A DNA stretch of 64,000 nucleotides from Hanleya hanleyi (taxonomy: Eukaryota; Mollusca; Polyplacophora; Lepidopleurida; Hanleyidae): NCBI GenBank assembly GCA_036873755.1, contig JAVTVY010025421.1, forward strand, positions 46,807-110,806, written 5' to 3'. Each line of letters opens with the position of its first letter. The stretch's first letter is position 1. The notes under the pieces were generated by a model, which was given only the letters and a program-made list of their open reading frames with translations, had not been told where the DNA came from and did not search any database. The translations under genes were made by a program, and so were the position numbers. Shown one piece after another: positions 17,769-30,525 of the stretch.

Positions 17769-18163
17769 GTACCCCGGCAGGCACATGCAGCTCTTTTAAT
17801 GGTTTAAATATTGAGAGAAAATGCTGAGCTACATGGATCAGCTCGAAGAAACAGTTGTTACCCCTCAGCCCATAGGGCTGTGGGGGTCTTGTCGTTGCCA
17901 TGTACGTACGTCCGTCCGTCAACATTTTCTTGTCCGCTGAATATCTGTAGATCTATGAAGTCGAGCCTGACCAAACTTTGGTGAGAGCTTCCTGAATGTT
18001 GACTGATGAAATGATTAGATTTTCAGATGGCTATGATGATTTCATGATTTTTAATTATTTTTTTTTAATTATTTATTGATGGCTTAGCTTTTGCACTGTT
18101 ATCTATGCCCATCGGGAACCCTTGATTGCATGTTTCATTGTGACTTTTGAAGGTTCCCTGATA
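17769..18163. repeat. Fragments of dispersed repeats
   Basis: 17850-18000 reads, on the - strand, as the end of a tandem-unit element: GGACGGACG, then GACAAGACCCCC, then GAGGGGTAA. 18068-18125 (ending CCCATCGGGAACCCTTG) recurs inverted at 33004-33062. Confidence 0.5.
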
Positions 18164-19510
18164 TAGTCCGTGAGCTACTAGGGGTCACCTTGCACCCCCC
18201 ACTACAGACCGAAACTATGTTTTTATGTACTTTAGGACATGTCAAATAAGAAACAACTTGTTAACAGTCGATAAACTGGGACTCACTACCCCTTTAATCA
18301 CTTTGAAATTACCCCTGTGTTAAAAAGTACAATTTTTGTGACAATAGGGGGTAGGGTTACAAGAATAGTCTTATCTTCCATAATTATTATCCAATCTTTA
18401 TAATGTTGGCCACATATTATTCAGCATTGATTGCTGCATCAAATATTTACAAGATACTATTACTATTTGTTGGGTATGACGTCACACAGGGACCATACAT
18501 ACAACAGTAGGAGTAGTAGCGAAAGCGGGCGTTTTGGGAGTGCGTGAGGGTGTGTTTGAGCGATTGAGGGACCATTTTTGGTCCGAATGCGTCGTGTGAG
18601 GTGTCAAAGTGAAGCCCTCGGTGTGTAGACCACGACTTGAGGGATGTCCACATGATCTGTGACGTCATTGGTGGCGTCATCAGTTGGAGTAGTAGCCAAA
18701 GTGGGCATTTTTGGGGGTGTGAAAGAAGATGTTTGAGGTAGAGATGGACCATCCGTAGTCCAAATGGACCGTGTGGGGTGTCATATTGTAGCTCTCTGCA
18801 TGTAGACGACGAATGATATGGTTTTTGTTGGAAGTCGCATCGTGCTACTCATGCGCAGTTGGGCAGTAGTAAGGAAAGATGTCATTTTGGGCGTGAGTAA
18901 TGACATGTTTGGGTAATCAAGGGACCCATGTTTGGTCCAAATGGACCGGTTCGGTTATCCTAGTGAAGCTTTCGTGGGGTAGAGTCGGACTGGCGTGGTT
19001 TTATTGGAAGTCGCACCAATCTGCGCATGCGCAGTTGGGGTGTAGTAAATAAAGTGGTAATTCTGGAGGTGCGCAGGGGTATATTTGAGAGATTGAGGTT
19101 CTATATCTCATCCAAAGATGGAGTCTATGGTGTCATCTTGAAGCTCTCGTGGTGTAGACCATGACTTGAGGGATTTCCATGTCGTCTGTGACGTCATTGG
19201 TGACGTCATTGGTGACGTCATCAGTACGAGTGATAACGAAAGCGGCCATTTTAGGGATGTTTGAGAGACTGAGGGACCATTCTTGGCCCGAATGGGACAT
19301 GTCGGGTATCATATCTTCGTGGAACAGCGTCGTGGAACAGCGTCCGACTGGTCCAGTGTGTCATAGAAGTAGGGGCTAGCATGAGCAGACAGTAAATATT
19401 GGAAAAGGGGCACTTGGAATGGAATTTTAGCCTCGAGGTGAACCATCCGTGGTCCGAATGGGTGGTGTGGGGTAGCGTCGGATTGGACTGGTGTGTAGAC
19501 TAGTATCATC
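18164..19510 (+). repeat. Left arm of the foldback
   Basis: Sub-repeats start near 18517, 18695, 18868, 19049 and 19236. TGACGTCA or near-matches occur near 18660 and repeatedly at 19189-19220. GCGCATGCGCAG lies near 19023 and 19514. Confidence 0.85.
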
Positions 19511-19779
19511 GTTCTGCGCATGCGCAGCCTGGCAGTAATATAGAGCTTTTATCCAATCAGAAGCAGCCATTTGAGAAACTACAGAGCTCGGAGCTGTGGG
19601 ATGGATCGGTTGAGAACTTGGAGCTCGGAGATCTTGAAGTCGGAGCTCTTGGAGTCGGAGCATGCAGGTCTTGGATCTAGAAAGTGACGTCATCGCAGGC
19701 ATGTGCACGTACCTGTGGTGCACCCTGTACCCTATAGCCCGTAGGGCATAAGGTACACCAGGATGCGTGTGATGACGAC

Positions 19780-21126
19780 AGTCCAATCCGATCCTACCGC
19801 ATGAGCCCTTCACTACGAAACCCCACACGAACCATTCGGACCACGAATGGTCCACCTCGAGTCTGAAATTCCATTCAAGTGCCCCTTTTCCACTACTTCC
19901 TGTCTGCACAGGCATGCCATATCCCTTACTTCCACGATACGCCAGATCAGTCGGACGCTGTCCTACGTAAGCTTCAATATAATACTCCACAAGTCCCATT
20001 CGGACCAAGAATGGTCCCTCAGTCTCTCAAACGCGCCCCTATGCATCCCTAAAATGGCCGCTTTCACTACCACTTGTACTGATGACGTCATCAATGACAT
20101 CACAGATGACATGGAAACCCCTCAAGTCGTGGTCTACACCACGAAAGCTTCAAGATGACACCCTACACTCCATCTTTGGATGAGATATAGAACCTCAATC
20201 TCTCAAATATACCCCAGCACACATCAAGAATGACCACTTTACTTACTACACCCCAACTGCGCATGCGCAGATTGGTGCGACTTCCAATAAAACTACGCCA
20301 GTCTGACTCTACCCCATCAAAGCTTCACTAGGATACCCGAACCGGTCCATTTGGACCAAACATGGGTCCCTTTGATTGCCCAAACATGTCATTGCCCACG
20401 CCCAACATGACATCTTTCCTTACTACTGCCCAACTGCGCATGAGTAGCACGATGCGACTTCCAACAAAAACCATATCATTCGTCGTCTACATGCAGAAAG
20501 CTACAAGGTGACACCCCACACGGTCCATTTGGACCACGGATGTTCCATCTCTACCCCAAACACCTTCCTTCATATCCCAAAAAATGCCCACTTTGGCTAC
20601 TACTCCTACTGATGACGTCACTAATGACGTCACAGATCATGTGTACATCTCTCAAGTCGTGGTCTACACACCGAGGGCTTTACTTTGACACCTCACACGA
20701 CACATTCGGACCAAGAATGGTCCCTCAATCGCTCAAACACACCCTCACGCACTCCCAAAATTCCCGCTTTCGCTACTACTCATACTGTTGTATGTATGGT
20801 CCCTGTGTGACGTCATACCCAACAAATAGTAATAGTATCTTGTAAATATTTGATGCAGCAATCAATGCTGAATAATATGTGACCAACATTATAAAGATTG
20901 GATAATAATTATGGAAGATAAGACTATTCTTGTAACCCTACCCCCTATTTTCACAAAAATTGTACTTTTTAACACAGGGGACAGGGGTAATTTCAAAGTG
21001 ATTAAAGGGGTAGTGAGTCCCAGTTTATCGACTGTTAACAAGTTGTTTCTTATTTGACATGTCCTAAAGTCCTAAAGTACATAAAAAACATAGTTTCGGT
21101 CTGTAGTGGGGTGTGCTCACGGACTA
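19780..21126 (-). repeat. Right arm of the foldback
   Basis: Inverted copy of the left arm with scattered substitutions and small indels. For example, the right arm has CCTAAAGTCCTAAAGTACAT where the left has a single copy. Left and right differ visibly, so this is not a recent assembly duplication. Confidence 0.85.
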
Positions 21127-21886
21127 ATACAAGAAAGCCTGGTTCATTCAAGAAAATCATTGGATGGAATTCCCCCCCCACAATTCCCATATATTCTGGG
21201 AGCTTACATGATGCTACACTTGTTCAACCTATGCACCACCCTCGGGAGGATTTCCCCACCCCTGGGGCACTAAATGTTAAAGTTTGGGACCCACAGCTTG
21301 TCAGCCTCATGTGATATGTATGAGATGCAGTGTACGTTGTTTTTTCCACACACACACACACATGCTGAATCACCTAAAATGTATTTCTTTATAGTAAATT
21401 AACTAACAGGTTGGTGCCATTATTTATTTCATAACTACAAGAGTAGTTGTTAAATCATTCTATTAATTCCACATCATATGATTTATCCTAAAACTTTTGC
21501 ATGAGCCATATTTGTCCACACATTTAATGGTACAACATTATGCTTCAATTTCTGTCACCAAACATCTTACTGTACATGTATGTACCTTGGAAATTATTTA
21601 AAATGAGTGATTAGGAGAGCCCATTTTTAGCCTGACTCTGGGCAATTTTGAACCAGTTTGAATACCTGGAGCTTATGCCCCCTCCCCCCCCCCTCCCCAA
21701 TAATTATAATGGTGGGCCTGTGTCAATCAGAGTCTTTCTATGCCATTAACTTGTTATCACACTTGTGCAATGCATAAATTGCCACTGATAAAGCTACACT
21801 TTCTTGCATGCTGTAATCCCAGCACATCTCTCATGTGAAAACGAAGTCTATTATATATGGTACAGAAATCACACAAACTGTATCCG
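21127..21886. other. No recognised gene
   Basis: Contains a short CA run (21350-21362) and a C-rich tract (21680-21700). No coding feature was seen. Confidence 0.5.
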
Positions 21887-22204
21887 CAGGGCTGTATTCA
21901 GGGATTTCTTGCAGGTTCCGATCCCAAACTCCCAGTTCCTTTTCATAATTCATAATTGAGGGTCCAATTTTTTTAGTGAATTTCGGCGCAAAGAGCCTGT
22001 GATCAATCACAAAACAGAGGTTTATTAACATGAAATTCAATACCCTCTATGCAATCGGATCGATATTGAGGCTCCCAGAAGCTTTTTCTTGGAGTATTTC
22101 CTTTAAAATTGAACAACAACAACAACACTTTCATTTTTTGTTTCATTTGAGTTTTGGGCACCCATACGTTTTCTGGAACTAAATTGGCTCTATATGCAGC
22201 CCTG
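21887..22204. mobile_element. 318-bp CAGGG-ended miniature transposon
   Basis: The ends CAGGGCTGTATTCAG and (reverse complement of right) CAGGGCTGCATATAG are inverted. Flanks are ATCCG on the left and ATCCT on the right, an imperfect 5-bp duplication. Termini and duplication size match the elements at 12432, 28698 and 50269. An internal CAACAACAACAAC run lies near 22115. Confidence 0.7.
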
Positions 22205-23100
22205 ATCCTGCTTGACTAAAAAGAAACAGGCTGAGGGGTCCACGCACCTTTTAGGTGCTTGCCTGCAGTTCATGTTTAGTCTGTAGTGATCGAGGATTGC
22301 AGGACATGTGCACCATTCACGTAGAGAATATTTTGACTTTCCTCCATGGATAATTAAGATTCAGTGTATGTTATCCTCGCGTCCTGTCTGATCTCTATTT
22401 TAAGTTGTTATTCTATTTCCAGAAGACAACCCCAAACGCCAGTCCTACCCCCTCATCAGCAAATGATATCGTCGTTTGTCGTCACTGGGGATTCACTGAT
22501 AGTCACCATGAGCAGGGAGGATGTGATTGTCTGCCTCGATCCCACATGACCGACCTGAATGGAGGCCACTTCCTCAGTCAAACTTACCTTGTTACGAAAA
22601 CTTAAATGTGCCAAGAAATATCAGTGAGTCTGCTGGAATGAGGTGTGTGATACACCATATCACTGATTCAACCAATTAAATGCTTGTTAATTAGGTCAAG
22701 GTCATACACCTGCCCTGCATATACATGAGGATGCTGTTTGAGGTGTAGATTGAATTTCGCGCTGTAATAAATGCCTAATGATTCATTCATCCTGATCATT
22801 TAAGTAATTTTGAGTCGCCTAAATATACTTTTTCCGAGCTGAAAATGTGATTATTGATTATAGTGTATTGTGTCATCATCTGTATATTTGTAAGACTGAA
22901 GCTCTGATCATCTTTGTTTTGTAAAGTTATAGCTGAGGAGGAGCTACCATCCTAAGTGTGGTACATGTATGTTATTTCAAGCTGGTTTCTGCAAGAATGA
23001 TCGTTTTCATTTTCCCTCAATTGTTTTGTTGGCAGCTACATGTAGGGCAAATATGTGTGGAGTGGGAAATGGCCAATGTTCCCCAAAACCAACCCACAAA
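22205..23100. other. No recognised gene
   Basis: A good-looking acceptor (CTATTTCCAG at 22423) precedes open frames to 22605 in two phases, but neither peptide is familiar and no partner exon was found. Confidence 0.4.
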
Positions 23101-23205
23101 AGTAACCATGTACCCATGTTAAGAAGTTGTGCCCATGTTAAGATGTCATGTGCCCATGTCAAGAAGCCATGTGCCCATGTTAAGATGCCATGTGTCCATG
23201 TTAAG
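23101..23205. repeat. 21-bp tandem repeat
   Basis: About five units of CATGTTAAGATGCCATGTGCC with small changes. Open in frame on both strands, hence a repeated AHVKMPC-like peptide that I take as incidental. Confidence 0.8.
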
Positions 23206-23302
23206 GCCATATTCCCACTTCTTCTTATTTTAGTAGTCAGAGTGGGAGTCAGATCCTAAATGTACTACGTCTAAGTGAAAGGCATGTATTTTTTTGGCAA
23301 AG

Positions 23303-23321
23303 TATATATATATATATATAT
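23303..23321. repeat. TA microsatellite
   Basis: Uninterrupted TA dinucleotides. Confidence 0.95.
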
Positions 23322-26300
23322 CCCAATTTTGCAATGATAGTTGTGTGAACCAGACTAAAAGCATGTATGGTTTGTACTGAAGATTCACCCATAGAGGATT
23401 TTCAAGCAAATGTTAATTCCCCCCCCTATTCCTTAAGTTCAACCTTTCTCACCACAAAATAATTCCAGATAGAGTTCCAGTATCTTGATTTCTTACCAAC
23501 ACGTTTTTATTGTCAACATAAAACTTAAGTTCAATGCACAGTTTACAATGGCGATGTGATTATACTGATCTTCCAATTTGTATGTGTTTTTTTAAGAGTA
23601 ATATAAGTACACATTATTAATAATTAATGTTCTGGTATGTTTTATAAGGAATGTCTTTTGTTCAGACTGACGTGTATACATATATTGTACGACAATATCT
23701 GATCATTTAGACTGTTCCCATACTGTCTTGGGTTATCCCACTCTCATCTGTGTATATAACCTCTGATTGATAAGGCGTGGAAATATGCAGACTTCTAACG
23801 AATCAACATCCTGTAACAACCGCAGCTGCATATAAGTAGCATTTGTGAATATATCAATGTCTAATCATTGCATAGTTAATGCAGCTACTCACCAGCTTTT
23901 CTATGTGATAATTCGGCCATTGGAAATATATTCTGCATTTCTTGATAATCCTACTTAGAACCCTAGATAAACCTACCCATATATTTTCATGGCAAAAGAA
24001 ACCTGATTTTTGTCCGGTATTTATTTTTTTATACGCCCATTGTGAGACAAGGTCATATATTGATAGCGAGTTCTGTCCATTCGTAAGCTGTGTGCATGAT
24101 GTCTCTAGTTCAATTTAATAGAGAGATACCAAACTTGGGGTATAGAGCCTTACCCTTACAGTATTTTTAGGAATATGGTATTGGTTACCATAGCAACATG
24201 ATACTGAATGCTTTAGTTTGGAAATTGTGCAGGTTATGAACTCTTAATTAGCGAATATGCAGCAACAGAGGTCTATGTGTTTCAATTCCGTTAAACAAAT
24301 CACTTCAACTAATTTAAGTTCTTGGAATAAAACACTTGGTTACCAGTTACCATGGTAACTAGGTATTGGTAACCAAGTTGCAATGGTGATATCCAAAAAC
24401 CTAAGCACAATGTTAATGGAATGCAAAAGTACCTGGATCCTGAATTAAATGTTAAAATTTTCAGAAAGAAAATGCAAACAACGTCTTTCTCCACTGGAAG
24501 TTTTCTATTTTGGTCCCCCTTTACAGAGGGTTTCATAACAGTTTACCATGATATCCTTCAGTGATGAGAAATTACATGCCTAGACTGAATCAAAACATCA
24601 TATGTAACTGTGCACCACCTATCTGAAGTTGCCAACTTCTAATAATATGTTTATTTCATTTCAAGCCCGTAGGCTGGTTTGGCAACGGGGGGGTTCGGTA
24701 GAGAATATTGCAGAACTCCTAATGCGAGCGCTGCAGGCGAATTTTTTTTGAAAATTTAGATGCCATATGGCGCATTTTGACAGCATATTTTCGACGTCTG
24801 CCAACTGCATTTTTTCGACTGATAAATTCAGTATATGACTATAATCGACTCGTTGTGTGAATGATAATCTTGTCGACTGGGAGATGGTTAATATTCAACC
24901 ATGGGAACCTCCCGCCCCCTCTCTCCTCATTTTTTTCTGCTTATAGCCCACTCCCATATATAGTGGACCATTTTCTTATGATTCCCTCCCACACACACGC
25001 CCTCTATTTTTTTATCTCGCCTAACATACTGAGGTTTTTGCTGTACGCCCCCTCCCCCTTTCACATTCTTGTAGCTTTACACGCTAATCACTGAACATTA
25101 AGTTGCATTAATAGCAATATTTTTACGCTAATCACTGAATATTAAATTGCGTAATTGATCATATGAACCTGAATAATTGTTTCCAACGAGCTGTGAGGAT
25201 TGTAATGGGAGCTGGATTTCAAATTGCAGAACGAAGTGAGGTACAGTGACGTCATCAGTTCCGATGCAGTGTCCGTTCCGACCCACTTCCCAAAATTTTG
25301 CTTCTTGTCATAACCATGATCACGCGAAATCATAAAACATTTGATGTATTTAAGCAAGTTGATCAACCTCTCAATCATGGTTAAATTATGTTATGCATTC
25401 ACTGGTTTTGTTAGGAGTCATCAACTGACGGACCCAGTTCCGAACCACCATCATCCATGGATGGCCATGCTGGGTCGTACCATGGCCTGAAAATGTCTTG
25501 CGAACGCAGCGCTAACAACGTAACATCGTAACTCGAGTGGTGACTAGCATGTCTCTCGTTAATCTTCTATTCAGAGGTAAAATAAGTAAAAGTGCCATTG
25601 ATTTATCATCATTTTCGAGTGAGTATACGCTTATTAGCCATCAAAGTTATTTCAGTGTCCAATAGATCTTGCCAATATGATGAGTTCGACCATATCACTA
25701 TCACCCCCAACCCGCATTCTTTAACGTCAGATGTTCACTTATGAGATGAAGACAGTCAAAACGAAATATCCAACTAGGGCCCTATTTTGGCGGAAAAGCT
25801 ATCATGGTGACGTTTACATTTGTTTATATCTGGGTCAAAGGTCAATGTCAAAACGAGGATGGATCGGAACTGGCGACAGTGGGTCGGAACTGACACCTCT
25901 CATTAAGAAATGTAATTTTATTTTCCCTGTAGTTCAGTTTATCCCCAGCTAAGTTAGTTTGTTAATAAAGGCTATGGACAATTGTACGGCGATCAAGATA
26001 ATGAATATGCCAATCAAACCATTTCCTTCTGAAACAGATGCAAATTTCACTTTGGTGGGTCGGAACTGGCGCCTCGTCGGTACCGGACTCGGACTAGAGG
26101 TCAGAGGCGAAACAACATAACACGATACATCAGATATTAACTCTAGATCTATTTTTATTCAGGTCAATATTATCTATAATTTGTTGCGAGCTGGCGGCCG
26201 CGTCCAAGGGCCTTGGGTGCGGGTCCTTCCGTGCACTCTGAATATTTTTTTTCCCCGGCAGCGGAAATCGGTCTGCTCTGCCCGAACCCCCCCCAGCCTA

Positions 26301-26472
26301 TGGGCCTGCATTTGGTGTGTTTCTATGATTCTCATTGGTTGAGTGGCTGTTTGATGGCCTATCACCCAATCAGGGATCAGCATGACAGTCGAAGTTTGCA
26401 ACTTCAGACACAACAAAACTGTTCAACTTCACACTTACCAGGGCGATATGGTGGTATTCACTATTATGAAAT
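23322..26472. other. No recognised gene
   Basis: AT-rich with a GC-richer patch near 26175-26370 that contains CCAAT boxes in both orientations (ATTGG 26335, CCAAT 26367). The phrase GGGTCGGAACTG(G/A) recurs near 25880 and 26057, with inverse relatives near 25265 and 25435. ACGCTAATCACTGAA is duplicated near 25080 and 25126. Confidence 0.4.
24184..24359. promoter_or_regulatory. Two X-box-like (RFX) motifs
   Basis: GTTACCATAGCAAC (24184-24197) and the perfect palindrome GTTACCATGGTAAC (24346-24359) both fit the RFX consensus GTNNCCATRGYAAC. A weaker GGTAACCAAGTTGC lies next to the second. No adjacent gene start is recognised, so function is only a suggestion. Confidence 0.3.
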
Positions 26473-26590
26473 CCCCTATAACACCTTTTTATATCAAAAT
26501 TTCTTGTAGGACTCTCAAATTTCTTTAATTCTCCCCTATAACACCTTTTTATATCAAAATTTCTTGTAGGACTCTCAAATTTCTTTAATT
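26473..26590. repeat. Near-exact 60-bp tandem duplication
   Basis: CCCCTATAACACC... recurs with period exactly 60, apparently without mismatch, at 26473-26532 and 26533-26590. Because 60 is a multiple of 3, the - strand frame across it stays open and repeats a 20-residue peptide. No evidence that it is translated. Confidence 0.95.
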
Positions 26591-28697
26591 TTGAATGTAA
26601 TTTCTTGAAACTACTGAATAAAGAAAATTGAATCAGAAGGTCAAGATGTAGCCCAACCAAAGTTTCAGTGCTAAAACGGCACCGATTTTTGGGTGAAAAT
26701 GTCCCAGATAGGAAAGCCATTACACACACAGTAGTAATGTTGTCAATATATGACACATTTCCTTTCATGCAAGAGTATCATTACGAAACAGTACTGTTCT
26801 GTGATAACAAATTTCAAATAAATTAAACTGTTTTTAACTATGATCAGATTATCTTTCTATGTCTTGGAATTTCATCAGTTAATTACTGTGTGAAATTGAA
26901 TCTACCGATCACTGTCCAGTTTCATTTTCTTGATTACATGTTGTTATTCTTGAAGTTTTACAATGCAGCTATTACATATTTTGTTACAGAATTATTGAAG
27001 CTTGTTATGTTTTGACTGGACTCTAAATCTCAACTTGTTTGGTGGAATCCAATGTTTACAAGGCATGTCTCCGGAAATCCAATCATCTTTTGTTCATTGA
27101 AAACCAGCTGTTCTTCATAGCCATTTTAACTGGTTATTCAGAATAGGGAGGTCCCAATATCCCACCATTTGGCTATTTCATGCCCCATTGATCACTTTGG
27201 CTCTCAGCCTAGGTTTCTCTGCAGTATTTGTCACAGTTTTTCCTGTGCTTATATATCTTTACGGGAAAGCACATGTCGTCTCTTCCCTAGGTTAAGAGAT
27301 GGGGATTTCTTTTAAATCTTCTAGCCGAGAATTTTGCATGGCAACATCCATTTAATTTGACAAACTTTGATAGACATTGAGATTATCTTCAAATATTTAG
27401 AATACAAGAAAAAGTTAAATACTATTTATATGATTTTTTTATGAATATATGCTTTAAAATAAGGGATATTCACAAAATGTTTTGGGGGTTATCAAATGGA
27501 GTATGGGTCAGTTCACTTATCATTGTCTAGAGCTAAAAAATGCACACGAACCAATACTTTTTCTTTATTGCAAAATTGCATATTAATATAAGCATACATG
27601 TATGTATTACTGCTGGCTTCAAGTGGGATATAAAGCATATTCGTCTAATTTCTCACCAGTCGCCAGTTAAAATCATTATCCAATAACGTCCATTTATTAA
27701 ATTAGGAGGGTCTCTAAGAACAGCTACCTGATGCAACATGTACTGAGCATGCACCATGATCACTGAAGTATCAAATGACCATATGGCAAGATATTGGGAT
27801 CTTTTAACTTTGATTGTTAAGTATGGAATTTGTTGTTATGGAGTGTTATCAAAAGTTGATATTTGCTTATGTGGAGACCTTAGATTTTCTTGTCTTTTTC
27901 TTTTCAACATGCTAATGGGGAGTGTTTTGATCAGATGTTATGGAACTTGTGAACAACATTTCATTCTAGGAGAAATTTGATCAGTTCATATATGCTGACC
28001 ATGTGGTTGTCCATGTTGTCTTGCAGTTGTTTCATCTATCTTTTTTTTTCTAAAATAAATTTCTTCACAATATATTCACTAACAGTGTGCCTGGACTGTT
28101 AAGTCTTATTTTGTTAATAATTTGCAGGAGTAATTTATGACCATAAAAAGAAGCGCACATTCATTCTTTTGAATGTTTTATGTTGTGGTTACTTTTGAAG
28201 CTTGAATGTTCATCCACAAATTTGTCATCGAACTCAAGATTATCATGTAAATTACAAAGGGAAGGTGTCCGAGGCGGACTGTATTACAAGAATGTGTGTC
28301 CATTGTAGTAGCTCTATCTCTGATAAAGGCTCTGAGTGATCTCCCCCTGCGAGTTCTCATCCAAATGAAAAGGCCGTGCAAGCTGTAGTGCAGTGCAAAT
28401 CAAGATTCTCACAGCTAAAAGCAAAAAGTGTATCGTCACTGTTACTGCTGTTTTTTTCCTATCGTCTTTTTTCTCTCATTTAAATCAATATCGTTCATGA
28501 AATTTAATGATGAATCTTTTTCAGAATGTACTCTTGTTTTGCATATGTTTTTTTGTTTTGCTACCTGGCTGCCTTTGCAAATATTGTGTGCATAATTGTT
28601 TACTATATTTCACTTCAAAAGTGCTTTACTTTGATGGATAATGTTTCTTTAGGTTAGTTGTATGAAAGGAATGTGTACACATGCAAGATTAGTTCAG
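26591..28697. other. No recognised gene
   Basis: Unique-looking AT-rich DNA. A short + strand frame near 28306-28383 reads LSLIKALSDLPLRVLIQM after a TTGTAG and ends in TAG. It could be a lone exon but is unidentified. Confidence 0.4.
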
Positions 28698-29066
28698 CAG
28701 GTTAGGGAAAACCTCTCTCTAAAAATGGAGGTAAAAAAGGTCGTTTTTGCTTGATAACTTTTGACTTATTCATCATAATGCTACAAAATCTTCAGGCGAC
28801 TTACTTTACATATTGTTACATGCCGGAACTGTGGTTTTCCAATGAAAGTGTGCATAGTCTAATTGTTAACAGAGAACAAAACATGTCGTCTATTCTTATG
28901 CAAATTAGATAGATGACAATTTGTTTTTTCAATACCATTCGATGCGGATAAATATATCCATGGTCGCCTATGGCGGATGTTTCTATCTTCGATATATCAT
29001 TGAATTTATTGGACAAAAACGACCTTTTTTTACCTCCATTTTTAGAGAGAGGTTTTTCCTAACCTG
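28698..29066. mobile_element. 369-bp MITE, CAGGTTAGG ends, TTCAG target duplication
   Basis: The arms start CAGGTTAGG and share CTCTCTCTAAAAATGGAGGT and AAAGGTCGTTTTT over about 52 bp. TTCAG is duplicated exactly at 28693-28697 and 29067-29071. The interior is AT-rich and non-coding. Confidence 0.88.
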
Positions 29067-29379
29067 TTCAGTGTTCAAGACTTCCTGAAGGGCATTGGGT
29101 TATAAAAAAAGTGAACATCACAAAATTATTTACATCCAATGTAAATTAGTGTCTTGATACATGATGGGCCAGCTTGGTTTACAAGTAGTAGATATATATG
29201 AATTAGAATTATGAATTATCGTTTAATAATTTTTTAATGTTTGTTTTTTTAACTGTCTATCTAAAACCTGATGCTGCTAAAATTGTAAACATTAAATAAT
29301 GACACAACAGTAGTCACTAAGATCACTAACTCCAGCATCCAGAATGATATATTTTCCCAAATTTAAATGATGACAATAT

Positions 29380-29535
29380 GGCTTTCAACTTTGCTCTGAC
29401 ATGTTAATGTGTCGTTAATTTTGAGGCCTCGACCGTCACATTCATGCATGTGCTGCCAGTTTACGAGATGCATCTTTGTGAACTCCATTGGAAATGATCC
29501 ATTGTCGTCATCGGAAATGAACCAATCGCCACTCT
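29380..29535 (-). CDS. Unidentified candidate exon
   Basis: After a plausible acceptor (CATGTGTTACAG) the - strand reads VLQAQSGDWFISDDDNGSFP and on to HECDGRGLKINDT. Composition is protein-like, unlike the surrounding low-complexity frames. A similar frame (39622-39785, -) reads WEVTDSDNGRMDLYG, also just after an acceptor. No family is recognised and no clear donor or partner exon is seen. Confidence 0.25.
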
Positions 29536-29688
29536 GAGCTTGTAGCACCTGTAACACATGGAAGGCATATAACCTGTTGTGCATGCGACAGAAATAGATT
29601 TTGGCAAACAGAAATTACTGAAAATAATGTGCCGCCATCACCATCGACCAGTGCAAAGTGGAGCTGCAGGGATTAATAACAGACCAAA

Positions 29689-29845
29689 CAAAGGATACGT
29701 GATGTTTACATACAAAAAACTCCTTTGTCTGTGATGGTAATGAAGCCATTTTGTTTTAATTATTTTTTTATTCTATCCAAAACTTACCAGATCATATTTT
29801 TCTTCAAGGATACATAAAATATATGTAAACGTCACATATCCTTTG
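29689..29845. mobile_element. 157-bp inverted-repeat element
   Basis: The ends CAAAGGATACGTGATGTTTA and (reverse complement of right) CAAAGGATATGTGACGTTTA are inverted, with three mismatches over about 24 bp including ACATA. No clear target duplication. Confidence 0.6.
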
Positions 29846-30343
29846 TCACGGGTTCAGATATTGGTTAATTGCAGGAGCCTCGATTGTCCAACCTGGACTG
29901 CTGCTGTATTCAGAGCCAACTTTACAGGCTGTTCTCATCAAACCAGGTTGAGAAAGAAATTTTCTTGACCGAGTTCAAATTAGAGGTAATTGACACTTTT
30001 TTTAGGCCTCTAGTGTGATAAATGAAAGACATAACAAAAAACATGGCTGCTCATGACCATCAAATGAGAATTTGTGTCTTCTTACATAAAGGACTATAGA
30101 TAAAGGATTCATGTTTGGTGTGATTTGGTTCTGTATGCTGGAGGTATGAATGGAGATATACTTCAGGCTGGATGTATATAGCATGTTTTATCCGATACTA
30201 TTAAGTTCACTTGTAGTCTTATTTAAAAATATGGTGCTTTTGAAGCAAATGATTTTCACACACTTTTTTTTTGTTTGATGGTAAATACAGAATTGAAATA
30301 AAGTGTTTTGATATGATTACATACTAGACTTTTGCTTAATGAG

Positions 30344-30525
30344 AGTGTGAGTGAATATGATTTAATGTTGCTTTCAACAATATTTCAGTCACATCAACTG
30401 TGTGGTCCTATTTCTTTTTACACCCGGAATCCCCACAGATACCCCCCGTGACCTTTTATGACAAGCTGTCAGAGGACTCGAGGTCATTAATTCTTTCCAT
30501 GACCTGGGGTGTGCACAGGGATTTT
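30344..30525. mobile_element. SINE-like dispersed repeat, copy A
   Basis: Starts GTGAGTGAATATGATTTAAT and contains CTTTCAACAATATTTCAGTC, CACCCGGAATCC and CATGACCTGGGGTGTGCACA. Shared with copies at 31425, 49893 and 51698. The opening resembles the widespread molluscan GTGAGTGAGT...TTTAGCAATATTCC repeat. Confidence 0.75.

Larger units (their letters stand above)
18164..21126. mobile_element. 2.96-kb foldback element with sub-repeated arms
   Basis: The arms 18164-about 19510 and about 19780-21126 are inverted copies along their whole length, about 1.34 kb each, around a roughly 270-bp loop. The termini are TAGTCCGTGAGC and its complement. ATA flanks both ends as a possible 3-bp target duplication. 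Each arm contains about five diverged sub-repeats of 170-200 bp starting AAAGCGG-like, each with a small palindrome around GGACCAT...TGGTCC and either TGACGTCA or GCGCATGCGCAG. No protein-coding capacity was recognised. Confidence 0.88.
29067..30343. other. Mostly unannotated; small inverted-repeat element and a weak candidate exon listed separately
   Basis: No gene model can be supported in this stretch. Confidence 0.4.

Noticed and set aside
19427..20158. 193- and 103-codon frames in the foldback
   Set aside because: They cross the loop and arms of a palindrome, are partly mirrored on the other strand, and show no protein motif.
22423..22605. Possible terminal exon after CTATTTCCAG
   Set aside because: Two phases are open, neither peptide is recognisable and no upstream exon fits.
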